Shown here: piece by piece, positions 1-11,234 of the stretch | How the letters are laid out: each line of letters opens with the position of its first letter | Position numbering within the stretch: the stretch's first letter is position 1 | Source: Anaeramoeba flamelloides | Lineage: Eukaryota; Metamonada; Anaeramoebidae | NCBI GenBank assembly: GCA_027625915.1 | Contig: JANTQA010000060.1 | Coordinates: 5,332,001 to 5,396,000, forward strand | Length of the DNA stretch: 64,000 nucleotides | Reading direction: 5' to 3' | Translations under genes and position numbers: made by a program | Notes under the pieces: model-generated | Told to the model about the DNA's origin: nothing | Database searches by the model: none | Seen by the model: only the letters and a program-made list of their open reading frames with translations

Positions 1-177
1 AATTCAAAAATTAAAATATTTGTTTTTTTCATGAAATAGTTAATAATCTTAAATTGAAAGAACAGAAATTACAAAGGATTAATTAGCAATCAAACAACTC
101 AAAAGATTTAGAAATTGAACCTGAAATATACCGAATCAAACAACTAGAAAACAGCCCCAGTTGAAAATACAGTAGAT

Positions 178-382
178 TTTCTAGAATCAATAAGAATTGA
201 GTAAAATATTTGATTTTCCTCGGTTCTTTTCAATTTTGGAAAAACACATTTAACTTTTTTTGAATATAAGAAATCCCGACTTTTTGTTTCTCAAATTAAA
301 AAAAAGTGAATGTCAGTTTTCCAGAATTTAATAGAATAGAGTAAAATCCATGATTTTACCCCTTCCTTTTTAATTCTGTAAC
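178..382. repeat. Palindrome cluster (two hairpin modules)
   Basis: Two imperfect hairpins of the type AAGAATTGAGTAAAAT / ATTTTnCTCnnTTCTTTT lie about 100 bp apart. The second starts CCAGAATTTAATAGAATAGA and folds back on a TTTTTAATTCTG arm. The same hairpin type recurs in the larger clusters near 11235, 35985 and 54770, so this is probably a remnant of that family. Confidence 0.5.
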
Positions 383-774
383 ATTTAAAGACAAAAGATA
401 TTGTAAATGGAAGGGTTCTACTCCGATTTTAAATTCAGAAATCTTCAAATTATTTATATAGCTATTCTTCTGTTATGAATAATATACAAATCAAATTTTG
501 TAAATTATGAAATAAGTCAAACAATTGGACAACATTGAATATTTTATTCGTTTTCAATGGAATTGTCCAGAATATGAAAATAATCTTCTAATATGGATCT
601 ACAGATTAAAAAAATTAATATTACTAATATATTTATTTATTTGTGGATGGGGGAATTAAAGAAATTATATCAAATAAAAAATATAAGAAAAAAAAATATA
701 AAAATACCAATATAAAAATAATAATACCATTTGTATAACTTAATTAAAAGGGTATTCACAGTCTTTATGTTTTT

Positions 775-1135
775 TCAAGGATTTGAAAGAATTGATTAAA
801 ATCCTTAATTTTATGAAATTATTTCATTTTCTGGAAAACCAAGTTTAGCTTTTTTTTTTAAGTAAAGAAATAAAAAGAAAATACAATTAATTTTCTTTTT
901 ATTTTTAAAATTAAAAAAACACACAGTTAGTTTTACCACAATTAAAAAGGATTGGGTTAAATATTCAATTTTACTCCATTCTTTTGACTTCTGGAAAAGA
1001 GGAGTTAGGTTTTGACGAGTTTTCTGCTTATTTGGAAAATTGAAAGATTTTACAAATAAAACAGTAACACCCATGGAAAATCAAATACTCTACAGCACTA
1101 TAAGTCACGCAACAGAACTTTACGACACTCAGTAA
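775..1135. repeat. Palindrome cluster with GTGC-type mini-repeat edge
   Basis: This cluster has the same modular build as those near 11235, 35985, 41735 and 54770. It contains a GAAAGAATTGATTAAAATCC hairpin half, then an AAATAAAAAGAAAAT / ATTTTCTTTTTATTT hairpin, then an ATTGGGTTAAAT / CATTCTTTTGACTTCTGG module. The right edge (about 1085-1135) carries degenerate ACACTCTACGGCACTC-like mini-repeats (TACAGCACTATAAGTCACG, ACTTTACGACACTCAG), matching the edge seen near 36235 in the opposite orientation. No coding potential is apparent. Confidence 0.55.
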
Positions 1136-1235
1136 CAGATCAATAGAATTCAAAAAAGGGTGGAAATACATATATAAAGATTATCATTAATAAATAAAAA
1201 TTATACAATCTGTAGTAGCAATTTGGTATTAGGCA

Positions 1236-1460
1236 ATTCTTAGAGTGGGGCCCTCGGTACACGAATTTATCAATATTTCTAATATATTGAAAAATAATGA
1301 TATTATTACTTTTTTTGATATTATTAGAAAAATTGTTCCATTATACTTATTAGCCACGGTCGGTATAAAATCAATTTTTGAGTCTTAACAAAATTTCTTA
1401 ATAAAAAATAGGGAATTTTGGAAGTATCTAGCTTTTCTAGAATTCAAACAAATAGAGAAA
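1236..1460. repeat. Copy of the module found beside intronic palindrome clusters
   Basis: The core (about 1275-1400) contains ATATTGAAAAATAATGATAT, TTTTGATATTATTAGAAAAA and TTTTTGAGTCTTAACAAAAT. Closely similar strings occur in the same order at about 36085-36215 and 41815-41945, inside the two large introns of the TMEM104-like gene. In all three places a palindrome module follows directly. The left edge (CCTCGGTACACGAATTTATC) also resembles sequence near 48095. This is a dispersed element of unknown class with no open frame. Confidence 0.55.
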
Positions 1461-1824
1461 CATCAAATATTTTACTTAATAGTTTTAAATTCTTTAAAAG
1501 ATATTGTCATATATTAGTAATTCAAAACACCACCATTAAATAAATAAAAAAAAAAAATTTATTTCTATTTTTTTTTTCTTTTTTTTATTATAAATGACTT
1601 TAATTTTTTGATCATACTTCTATTCAGAGATAAAATTTTACACTTTTGAAATTTCATCATTGGAAAAAGACAGGTTTTTTTTATAATTGAAAATTTTATA
1701 TTTTTTAAAATTTTTCAATATTTTTTTTTTGATTTCATTTTTTAGTTTAGAAATCTTTTTTTTTTTTTGAATCAAGAAATATTTTATATTAAATGTTTAG
1801 AATTAAACAAAGATAAAAACTAAA

Positions 1825-2030
1825 CGTTATTCCAAAAATTGTGACTCATCTGAAATATAAATTGAAAAAAAAAATTATTCTTTAGTATTGAAGAACAATT
1901 AATAACTACATCTGATTTTTAATTTACTTAAGACATTCTAAAAAGATAAAAACCTGATAATTGAAAAATTAAAAAAAATAAAATCAAAAACCAAAAAAAA
2001 GTGAGTCACAATTTTTGAAATGAGCATTAC
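1825..2030. mobile_element. Short inverted-repeat element (MITE-like)
   Basis: The left arm contains CCAAAAATTGTGACTCA (about 1831-1850) and the right arm its inverse TGAGTCACAATTTTTG (about 2002-2018), enclosing roughly 180 bp of A/T-rich sequence without coding potential. A further related end, GTGAGTCAGAATTTTTGAAA, lies at about 2419. The arrangement fits a miniature inverted-repeat transposable element. The exact ends and target duplication are unclear in this AT-rich context. Confidence 0.45.
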
Positions 2031-2224
2031 CGATTTTGTTTACTGAACTTTCACTAAAAAAGGTTGAACAACAAGATTATTTACTGAATAATTAAATTCA
2101 TTTTCAAAGACATTACTTAGTCTCAATTTTCATAGTGATTATTTGTCTTTTAGAAGATCTTTTTTTTAAGTGATCTTTTGCAAAAAAACGGATCATTTAA
2201 AAAAAAGAAAAATAAAAGATTTTC

Positions 2225-2275
2225 AAAAAAAAAGAAAAAGAAAAAGAAAAAGAAAAAGAAAAAGAAAAAGAAAAA
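2225..2275. repeat. (AAAAAG)n microsatellite
   Basis: Eight or so consecutive copies of the hexamer AAAAAG, with flanking A-rich sequence. On the minus strand this reads as a poly-Phe/Leu frame, which I regard as an artefact of the repeat. Confidence 0.85.
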
Positions 2276-4949
2276 CAAAAGAAAAAGTAAAAATTTGAAA
2301 AAGCAAAATAAAAATTTGCAAAATTAGAAAAAATATTATGATCCTAAAAATTAGAAAAAAATTTTTGAGAAGAATACTGGAAGAAAGGATCAAAACGGCT
2401 TCCATAAGTATTATAAAGTGAGTCAGAATTTTTGAAAAATAGTTTAGTAAAATATTATAAGGCATAATGAGTTATGTATTTTCAACAAATCTTTTTTTTT
2501 ATTTGGACTTAACAAGAAAGATCACCTTTCCAAAAAAATTTGTTGAAATCATATATGTAAAAAAAAAATCGAACCAAGGATATTTAAAAAGATATTTTTA
2601 CTTAATCTACTTAATTTAGATGAACCCAATCAATGATTCACCTTGATCCCCCCCTTTTTTTTTTTTTTTTTTTTTACTAATTATAATTTTTTCCAATTTT
2701 TTTTTTTAAATACTATTAAATAAGTCAAAAAAAAAAAAAAAAGAATATGGCTTTATGGATTTTAGAAAAAGAATCGAATTCTTAAATAAAAAAACAACAA
2801 CAAAAGATTTTCCCAAGATAAAGAAAAATTTCAAAAAATAATAAAGTATGATTCAGAAATATTTTGAATTTATAATTTGATAAAAAATAATTAATTATCA
2901 AATCAAATAAATATATCCAATAAAACATTTTTTTCAAAAGATGTTGGTCAAAAAATATTCTATTTCCTTTAGCTAAACTAGAATAGACCGATTTGAAGGA
3001 AAATTGGACTTAAAATCTATTTTGGAAATTATTTCCAAATTGCTAGTAATTTCACAAGCGTAAACATAATAACCATATTATTAGAGTTTTTTTGATAATA
3101 ATTGGTTTTTATGAAAAAAAACCACGTTTATAATATCCCGTGCGAAGTGTGATTTCATTAATCAGAAATTAACAAACAAAAGTTTTTCATAAGAATTAAA
3201 TCTAAAAAACAAGTTAAAAAGTAGTAGTTGTATCAAATGTTATAGATAAGATCAATAAATAAATCAGATTTTATTTGTTATTTTTTCTTGATGAATTTTT
3301 TAATTATTTCGGATTTTGATTTTTTAATTGAAATACATTTATATTATATTAGGATATATTCCACTCTCATATACCTTAAAATATTCATTGATTTAGTTTT
3401 TTATTATTCAGTATACTCACAAATTATTGAACTCGAAATTAGTAAAATATGCATATCCACTTTAACTGATTGAAATACTAATTGTAAAATTATTGAACAA
3501 TGGTTTTTACTTTTAAAAATATAATATTTTTTTATGAATATTTTGATTAACTTTATATTCAGTACACTAATTTTTCAAAGAGTAAAAACTTCACATTTGA
3601 TGATTTTTACCCACAATATTTTTGATAAATTGAGAAATCGAAATAAACTAATTTTTTTTGTAATCAGAAAATATCAGTTAATATGAAGTCATAAGCTAAA
3701 CTTTTCTCACATGTATGATCTATTCATAAAAATAAGCATTAATTTTATTAATTTGAGATATGAATTTTTTTTTTTTTTTATACATATTGATAAATTCAAA
3801 AAAATGTAAAAACTTTTTATTTCTTTTCCATTTTTCTTAATTTTGATAACTCAATTCACTAAACATTTCATTACAAAGAAATTTTCAAAGATCAAATGAT
3901 TTTCCAAACTTTCTTTATTTTTAAACCAATAAAATCTTTGTTCAAACAATTGTAAAATCTTTGAAAAAAGGGTAATTGAAATAAAAATTTTTTAACTTTT
4001 TTTTGAATTTATCAGTACCATTTCCATACTTTTATTTCCCAATTAAAAAATGAAAAACTTTATTTCAATTTCCAAAATATTTTACCTATTGTGTGTTGAA
4101 AAAAACCCAACAATGCAGTTTCAAAAGCAATTGGAAATAATGATCTCTTTTAGAGATTATATTAAGCTCTTCCGTATTGAATTTTTGGATAAAATTTTAA
4201 TGAGTATCATTTGATTTTAGCAGTATACTAAACATCAAGAACAAATTAAGTTTCTTTAGAATTAAAAGAAATCAACTTGGTGTTAATAATATTAAAAAAG
4301 AAAATTTGAACCAAAAAATGGCGACCAAAAATATTTAAGTTTTCCCCAAAGTTCAACAATTCTAAAATTCAGAACATTTACTAACCGCTTAAATAGATAC
4401 TACTACGTAATAAATAAAAATTCAAATCTATTTTGTCCCTTATGTTAAAAATATGAACATAAGGAAATAAAAGAAAATATTGATCTTTTTTATGGGTATC
4501 CTCTTCTTATGAAAAAGAGAAATTGATTTTTCAAAACAAATTAAAGAAAATAAATCTTTATTACTTTGAAACCAAAACAGATTGAAATTATTTTCATTTC
4601 TTCATAATCTAGAAATATATGATTTCAAGATTATTTTCTGAAAGTAAATTTAAGTATAAGGGCATCTAGAGTGTAATTTGTACTTCTTCGATACAAAAAA
4701 AAACAGAAAAGATATTTTTTTGAAATTTTTTAAATAAGATTTTTTATTGATACCCAAGAAGATATAATCTAAATTATAATTTAAATTAAGACAAAAAGAG
4801 ACTAATAATAATTCTTGAGGATAAAATTGCTCTTTGGTTATTTTAAATTATAAGAACACACAAAAGAGAAAATAAAAAAAGAAAAAAAAAAATGAAAAAA
4901 AGATTTGTGTGTGTGGATCCTTTAAATCTTACAACCACCAAACGTATGA

Positions 4950-5232
4950 TTATTTCTTTTCATATTCCGTCAGAATTGAATCCATTTGAATAAATTTTTG
5001 AGAAATCATCTCAACAATACGATTATAAGAACTTACAAGTGTATCAATTTGAAGGCTTTGAGAATTGACTTCTTCACTTTGGTTATAATACGACAAGTCT
5101 AATTTGTGTAATTTTTGAAAGTGATCCCCAACTACTATTTGAAAATTGTGTTTCAAGAATTACCAACATAAACGAAAAGAAAAGGTAAAAACAAAATAAA
5201 TGTAAAAAGACAAATTTAGTGAGGAAGAAAAA

Positions 5233-5265
<33 letters not shown>

Positions 5266-5812
5266 ACTTTTTACCTTCTCCCGAAGATTTGTCAATCATC
5301 TCTTTAAGTTTCTTAACTTCTTCCAGATCTTTACATATCTCATCAAAGTTTTCCTTATTTTGAAGAATAAGTTCTGTTTTTGTTGAAAAATCTTGAAATA
5401 AGGAATCCTCATCCTTTTTTAGTACGCTCTTGAAATTGGAATATTTTGTATTGAAAGGATCGAGATAATTTTTATACTGGTCTTCAATATTAAATACACT
5501 TTCTTCTAATTTCTTGATTTCCTCAAGAACAGTGGTGTTGGGGCTTTTCTTTTTTGAGGTTTCTTTTTCTTTTTCTTTTTCTTTGTTTTTTTCTTTTTCA
5601 ATTTCGATCTCGATCTCGATGTCTTTTTCTTTTTCATTTTTATTTTTCTTGTTCTTTTTCTTTTTCATTTCTTTTTGAATTTCATTCTGCCTTTCTTTTT
5701 CCTTTTCGTTTCTTAGATTTGGTATTTCAGTTGAAAGCTTTTCAATTAGCTTTAGTTCTCTATCTAAAAAATTTTCTAAATTATTAACACGTTCTTCCAA
5801 AAGTTCGACCAT
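4950..5812 (-). CDS. DCTN3: Dynactin subunit 3 (p24) homologue
   Basis: This looks like the small p24 subunit of dynactin, the adaptor complex of cytoplasmic dynein. Exon 1 (5812-5275) begins MVELLEERVNNLENFL, like the LQRLEWRVDALE start of animal p24, and later has YKNYLDPFNTKY against KYLDPEYID. Exon 2 (5134-4950) carries HFQKLHKLDLSYYNQSEEV...LVSSYNRIVEMISQKFIQMD, matching the family's C-terminal ARLQRLAQIH...[20 protein letters not shown]. The 140-nt intron has a GTAAAA donor, a poly-T tract of over 30 and a tandem TAGTAG acceptor; either AG keeps frame. The spliced protein is about 240 residues against about 186 in human, the excess being a Lys/Glu/Ile repeat at roughly residues 35-90. 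It is predicted to be largely coiled coil. The homology call rests on motif order recognised by eye. Confidence 0.75.
5135..5274 (-). other. Intron of the dynactin p24 gene, NAGNAG acceptor
   Basis: A phase-1 intron. The donor reads GAAG|GTAAAAAG and the acceptor CAAATAG|TAG|TTGGGG on the minus strand. The middle is a T run of about 34. Splicing to the first AG gives ...SSGEVVGDHF, and to the second ...SSGEVGDHF. Confidence 0.75.
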
Positions 5813-7343
5813 AAAAACAAATTATAAAAATAAAAAAAATGATAAAAAGTTTTTACCTTTTTTAAGGTTTATTAAATTAAATAAATTGATTCTTTTATTT
5901 TGTACTCTGAAAACATTAAGGTTTTTCAAATTTATTGGTCTTAATTTTAAGATTGAAATAACACTTTTAATAAATAATTCTCTTTTCACTCATTTTCTTT
6001 CAAAGGAAAACAAAATGTAAACTTTGAGTTAGTCATCTCATTTTAATAGAGTAAAGAAAATAAAATTCTTTAGAGGTGTAAGTGAAGCAGCTGACAAACG
6101 TCAATAGGCTATTTTCATGACTTATTTAAAAACTTTATTAAGAACATTTTTTAAGTGGGTTTGGAGTAATTTCAACATTACTTTTTATTTTTGTTCAAGT
6201 TTCTAATTAGATAATTCACACTTTTTTGAAGACTTTGTGAAATCTTATAATAAATTTATCCATGAACAGTAGAGCTTTCGAATTAAAAACTTTTTCTGAC
6301 ATACTTAAATGCTAAGTTGAAATTTTTATGAGAACTTTATTGCAATTAATAACAAACTCTATAAGCAAAAGCATGATCTTTGATTTTTAAGTTTATTTTG
6401 ATAAAAATCGATTTTTATTGACAAAATAAAATGAAAATATAGGCCTCAATTTTTTTTTACGGGTATAAAATGGAATTAATGATAAATTATTTAAAATCAA
6501 GTATAAAAAACAAGGTTATGTTTCGAAAAAGGCACTCATGAGCACAGTAACCTTTTTTGAATTTACAATCATTTTGAATATAAAATTTATTAATTTCAGT
6601 ATGTCTCTTTTGACACTTTATATAAACTCAAGTATTTTTTTGATTTTTATTTTTCAAATAAGTTGTTTAAAAAGAACGTATGTAACAAAATGATAACTGT
6701 AGTCAATAGAATTCGTTACAAAACAACCCCAGATTAGATTAAATAGAATTTAATTGCTTTTGTACTTTTAGAAAACAATTTATTTTAAATTACAGAAATT
6801 TAAAATTTTGGTAATATAAAAACAAAACAGAAAAGACATGAATTTTTTTGAATATGAAATTGGTAAATCCAATTATTTTTTTTTTTGTAAATTTGGATTT
6901 TGGTAATAAAGATATTATAAAAAATAATTTATTGTGGTTATTTTGATTTTTTTCATTTGACTTTTTTTTATTATTTGATTTTTATTCATTGAATCTTCTG
7001 ATTTTTTATCTATTTTCATTGTTTTTGATGATAACCCTGTGATTATTATTTTAGATAATATACTTTGAATTGCTTTGACCAACGAAGTTCAATTTCACAA
7101 TAGTATTTTTGGTGGTAGGTTATTGTTTGGGTGTGGTGTAATTCGACTCAAAGGGACAAAACGCGAAAAGTGAAATTTATATTTAAAGGTGGTTTTTATT
7201 CAGTATTGTATAGAAAATTTACCCACATTTTAATTAATGTCATCAAATACACTTGGAATTTTAATTTCAGTTTGTGGAATCTTATTTATTAATAGTATTT
7301 CTATCGGTTTTTTACTCCTCCTGTTTATGGGGACGTGTCATCA
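5813..7343. other. Gene-free stretch upstream of the dynactin gene
   Basis: This 1.5 kb should hold the promoter and 5' UTR of the dynactin p24 gene at its left edge. I see no recognisable repeat family or gene, only A/T-rich sequence with a few T runs (for example 6450-6458 and 6877-6886). Confidence 0.5.
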
Positions 7344-7508
7344 AGTGCCTAGCTTTTTTTTTAATTTGAAAAATTCAAAGAAAATTTCAAAAATTTTCTT
7401 TTTATTTCTCATAAAAAAAAAAGCTAATTATGGTTTTCCAGAATTCGAAAGAATTTAGTAAAATCAAGGATTTTACACAATTCTTTCAAATCCTGGAAAA
7501 CCTAACGA
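7344..7508. repeat. Palindrome cluster with AAGTGCCTAGC edge
   Basis: The left edge reads CATCAAGTGCCTAGC, as in the clusters near 11245 and 36270. An AATTCAAAGAAAATTT / AAATTTTCTTTTTATTT hairpin follows, then CCAGAATTCGAAAGAATTTA paired with CAATTCTTTCAAATCCTGG, ending in ACCTAACGACAG. This is one complete unit of the modular family and is non-coding. Confidence 0.6.
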
Positions 7509-7560
7509 CAGTGGATAATTTTTAATTTGGTTATGTAAATGATATAATATTTTTTTACTT

Positions 7561-7759
7561 TACAGTCAGTTTCACTTTTAAGGCACAAACTTTCAACGAA
7601 ATTTAAGGCACAATAAAAATCTCAAATTAAGGCACAAAATTCAAATTCTAGTAAAAATAAATTGTAAAAAAAAATTCCAAATTTTGTGCCTTAATTTGAG
7701 ATTTTTTTGTGCCTTAAATTTGGTTGTAAGTTTGTGCCTTAAAAGTGAAACTGACTGTA
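7561..7759. mobile_element. Palindromic MITE with TA + CAGT ends, copy 1
   Basis: A 199 bp near-perfect palindrome. It starts TACAGTCAGTTTCACTTTT and ends in the reverse complement AAAAGTGAAACTGACTGTA. The arms run about 80 bp each and contain three spaced repeats of TTAAGGCACAA. CAGT termini flanked by TA are the hallmark of Tc1/mariner-type target duplication, so I infer a fold-back MITE mobilised by such a transposase. It has no open frame. The very similar copy at 32625-32812 shows that it is a family. Confidence 0.8.
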
Positions 7760-8204
7760 ATGTTTTAATTATTTTTCTTCTTCTCTTTTTTATTTAGTAA
7801 AATTTCTTTGATTACTCCTTTCTCACAATAAATAAATAAATACACTTGGAATTTTCTAATTATTAAATAGATTAAAGATAATTTATTAAACAAATAAAGT
7901 AAAATATTATCAGTGACTTTGGTTTTATTTGATGAAAAATTTTAAAATAAAGGTATAATATTTGACAATTTTTGAGTAATGATTTTGTTTTGAAGGGGTT
8001 TTATTTTACAGGATCACACCAAATCTGAGATAAAAGCCTTAAAGATCAAAAAAGTCGATCTTTAATAGAAAAAGAAAAAGATAAAAACAATAGTAATTCT
8101 TAAAACTGGAAGGATAAAAAAAATATATTCAAGTGCTTAAAAAGAGATCTTTACAAAATAGGAAAGATTTCGCAGTTGTAATTTTCTCTTAACCCATTGT
8201 AAAC

Positions 8205-8725
8205 TAGATTCCAAAAATTTGGACACAGTTTAAACAGTTGAAAGAACATCATTCCTGTTCTTTAAATTCAAATTGGAAAGAATTTTGATTTTACAAACAA
8301 TTTCATTTTTTGTCTTTTTTGTTTTGCTTTCATTTCTTTTTTTGCGAGTTACGTAATCTGTTTCGTTAGATCTCGAAATTTTTTTTCAATGATTGATAGA
8401 AGGTTAGTGTCGAGTTTGTTAAATTGGAAAATCAAATACAATTGGTAGATGGTATCTTATCCTTTGATCGATCAACAATTGTTGGTGAAATTTCAACAAA
8501 TTTACCAACACATTTTTTGTTCCGCTCGTTTCATTATTTTGGACACACCTGTTTTTATTTTGGAGTTTTATCTTTTTTTCTTTTATTTGGGTTCGAATGA
8601 TTACTTATAAAAACATTAATACCTTGTAACTTAAATGTAGTTATATATTAGGTTTGGGAAAATACAATAAATTGGTTTTTTTTTTGCCTATTTTTGATTT
8701 TCGGTGTGTACAAATTTTTGGAACG
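8205..8725 (+). repeat. Dispersed ~550 bp repeat, divergent copy in tandem with the next
   Basis: This segment shares order and sequence with 8730-9315: AAATTCAAATTGGAAAGAA, then GTTTTGCTTTCATTTC, then GATGGTATCTTATCCTTTGA and CGATCAACAATTGTTGGTGA, then TCAACAAATTTACCAACACA. It is clearly more diverged than the other copies. It contains TTTGGACACA motifs at about 8220 and 8540, reminiscent of Tc1-like termini but not in a clean inverted arrangement. No coding potential was seen. Confidence 0.55.
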
Positions 8726-8729
8726 GGGT

Positions 8730-9315
8730 TTATAATTGAATTATATGTCTAACATATAATATATGTTGTAATTGAAGATAAAATATAAACTAAAATTCAA
8801 AACTTTCTTCACAGTTAAAACATGTCCAAAGAATCACCTTAATACAATTTCATTCAAATTGGAAATAATTTTGATTTTTCTAAAATATGAAAATCATTTA
8901 TTCATCTTTTGAGTTTTTTGTTTTCATTTCATGTTTTGAATTAATTAACTTTGTTTCGTTTGATCCAATATATTTTTGAGAACAACTGATATTATATTAA
9001 AGTTGAGTTGTCCCAAATAGAAGAACTCAAATAAAATTAGTTGATGGTATCTAACCTTTTGATCGATTAATATACCTAATAGAATTTTAACAAATTTATA
9101 CAATATATTTTGTTTTGCTCTTTCCAAAATTTTTAACACATATATAATTTATTTGTATTGATATTTATTTATTTATTGTTTTGTAAGTATTGTAATTTAT
9201 AAACAATTTTTAGAATTCCAATTATCAAATGGTTCTAATTCGGTATTTCTTCGAGAATTTATTAAATAAGATTTTTTTAAAAAATTGAATTTTGGTGCAT
9301 TAAAAATTTTGAAAT
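8730..9315 (+). repeat. Dispersed ~550 bp repeat, copy 2
   Basis: Diagnostic strings are GAATCACCTTAATACAATTT, AAATTAGTTGATGGTATCTA, CTTTTGATCGATTAATATAC, TAATAGAATTTTAACAAATT and TTGTTTTGTAAGTATTGTAA. All appear in reverse complement and reverse order at 30745-31310, and in the same orientation but interrupted at 44170-45390. Family membership is therefore firm. The class of element is unknown, there is no protein-coding frame, and clear terminal inverted repeats could not be fixed. Confidence 0.65.
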
Positions 9316-10396
9316 AGGGTTTAGTGGGATTTTATGATAATATATCAGTAAATTTACTATTTGTAAAATTAAACAAATACTTGACTTTATCAATTCAAAA
9401 TGGTTCATTTTTTAGTAAAAATTTCAAGAAATTTTGAAAAAAACTGAGATTGATCACAAATTTGAAAGAATGAAATATTAATATTCCAAATTTTTTTCTG
9501 AAACAGATCTTTTTGAAATTTGTCTTGGTATTTATAATGGGGGCTATAAAATTTTCTATTTGTAATAAAATATTAAATAATAAACTTTGTGATTATTTTG
9601 TCAGTTTATGTTTATATATTCAAAATTCATTGAATATATAAATTGCTGCATAGAAGGGATTAAAGTAATCAATATTTCTGGTTTTTATACTCATAATTAT
9701 TTAGTAACCAATAAATTAAAAAATCAAAAAAAACCTTTATTTCCAAAGAATTTAAATGTTAATTTCCAAATACTGGAATGGTATTTGTTGGGTTTCTATT
9801 TTTGATTTAAAATATGAATTCAAAAAAAATTCAAAAAAGATAATTATCGAAGGTGATCCTTGTAAACAATCTCAAAATTTATTCTTCGGTAATATCTTGA
9901 ATAGATTTTTGAATGACATTTGAACGACCATTCACGAATATTATTTATTTTCAATCACAAAATAATTAATTTTTAGACCAAAATATTTTTAATTTAATCA
10001 CTTGTGATAGACAATGTTTGTTATATAACTATTCTTATTAATCGTAAAATAAAATAAACAAAATTCTCATTCATATTTAAAAAAGGGGGGTTTTAAAGAT
10101 AAAAGTCAGAATATCAACAATTTAATTCAGTTAATTGGTTTTTATTTTGTTTTTTTTCCTTTTAGATTGGCATATCCTGAAGAATTATTTATATTGTGAG
10201 TTATATTTTTTTGGATAAACCAAATGAAAGTGTGTTCCATTTATTTTGAGATTAACAATAAACTCTGATTTATTATTTATTTTCGTTTCTTTAAGTTTTA
10301 TGATTTCGGGTTAAAAATGAAAAATATTGAATAGAGTATAATATATTCAAGATCAAAGCGTTAAACTTTTAATCGTATGATTTGTGAGTAAAACTC
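9316..10396. other. Gene-free AT-rich stretch
   Basis: About 1.1 kb with no supported gene or repeat. A 65-codon frame near 9608 is Ile/Asn/Phe-rich, lacks homology I recognise and is most likely chance. Confidence 0.5.
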
Positions 10397-10780
10397 TTCA
10401 CAAATGTAAATATTACTGTTATAAAAAAATAGAGTTTTTACAATTTTTGAGATAAATATTGATTTTCATGGATTTACAGGGAATTAGGTAATAGAAAGTA
10501 TAATACCTGATTCTTTTAATCAACTCATAATAGATTTAATGAAAAAATTTTTGATGAAGTCCAATAATATATCAATTTTTAAAAAAAAAAACTCTTTTTA
10601 CAAACAAAGTATTTTTATTAGCCAAACAATATTATATTGAACCCCCCTTTTGGGCTCAAACAGTAAAACAAGTATATTGTTTACTCCTGTAATAATTTGG
10701 ATAAATAAATGGAACTATTTATTTATCTCTAAAATTGTAAAAACTCTATTTTTTTATGACATTCCAGATTTAAACTTCAC
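10397..10780. mobile_element. ~385 bp inverted-repeat element, copy 1
   Basis: The left end has ATAAAAAAATAGAGTTTTTA followed by CAATTTTTGAGATAAAT. The right end has the inverse ATTTATCTCTAAAATTGTAA then AAACTCTATTTTTTTATGAC. The inverted arms are about 60 bp with few mismatches. The interior has a short GAACCCCCCTTTTGGGCTC block but no open frame. A second copy of the same length lies at 18738-19326 once a nested insertion is subtracted. Interpreted as a MITE. Confidence 0.7.
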
Positions 10781-11234
10781 GATCATAAAAAAAATTTTGC
10801 AAAATTCCAAGTAAGACAAAACAACGACTTTGGTTATACTTTTTTCCCTGATTAATCTAGTTTTTTTTTTTTCACAATATAATCAACAGTTCGGTTCTTA
10901 AAAATCTTGGAACTGTTACATTTATTATTGTTAACAGTACTACAATATTTAAAAGTCTCTGTCTAGAAAAAAAGGTCTATTTTGGAGTAAAAATTTTTAA
11001 ATGGGTGTTACAATAAATTTTCTGAAAATTCAACCTTCGGATATTTTTTTTACTAGTTATAATAACCAATAATTTTGAAAATACTCTACTCGTTTAAAAA
11101 AACTCAAATACAGGAAAAAAGTAACTGATGATAAATATTGAAAGTAGAGTTCCTAGTTTTTTATTAAATTATTGAAATGAAAAGATAATTTAATAGATTT
11201 TCATTATATTTTTAAAAGTGCAAAAAACCTAATG

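Larger units (their letters stand above)
1..4949. other. Gene-free AT-rich stretch with several small repeats
   Basis: No convincing gene is visible in these 4.9 kb. Open frames are short, low in complexity and mostly Phe/Ile/Lys/Asn. The stretch holds two palindrome clusters (about 178-382 and 775-1135), a segment near 1236-1460 that recurs in the introns of the TMEM104-like gene, a short inverted-repeat element (1825-2030) and a hexanucleotide microsatellite (2225-2275), all listed separately. A segment around 4010-4210 resembles sequence at 16508-17107 and, inverted, at 36594-36782. The remainder is poly-A/T-rich sequence in which I see nothing further. Confidence 0.6.

Noticed and set aside
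2223-2465. Minus-strand 80-codon frame rich in Phe and Leu
   Set aside because: It is the translation of the (AAAAAG)n microsatellite and neighbouring A-rich sequence; no real protein features.
5554-5787. Plus-strand Phe/Leu/Arg-rich frame
   Set aside because: It is the antisense of the Lys/Glu-rich segment of the dynactin p24 exon, which has clear homology on the minus strand.
8205-9315. Direct similarity between the two adjacent repeat copies, considered as an LTR pair
   Set aside because: The copies abut with no internal coding region, primer-binding site or polypurine tract, and single copies occur elsewhere in either orientation. A tandem pair of dispersed repeats is the simpler reading.
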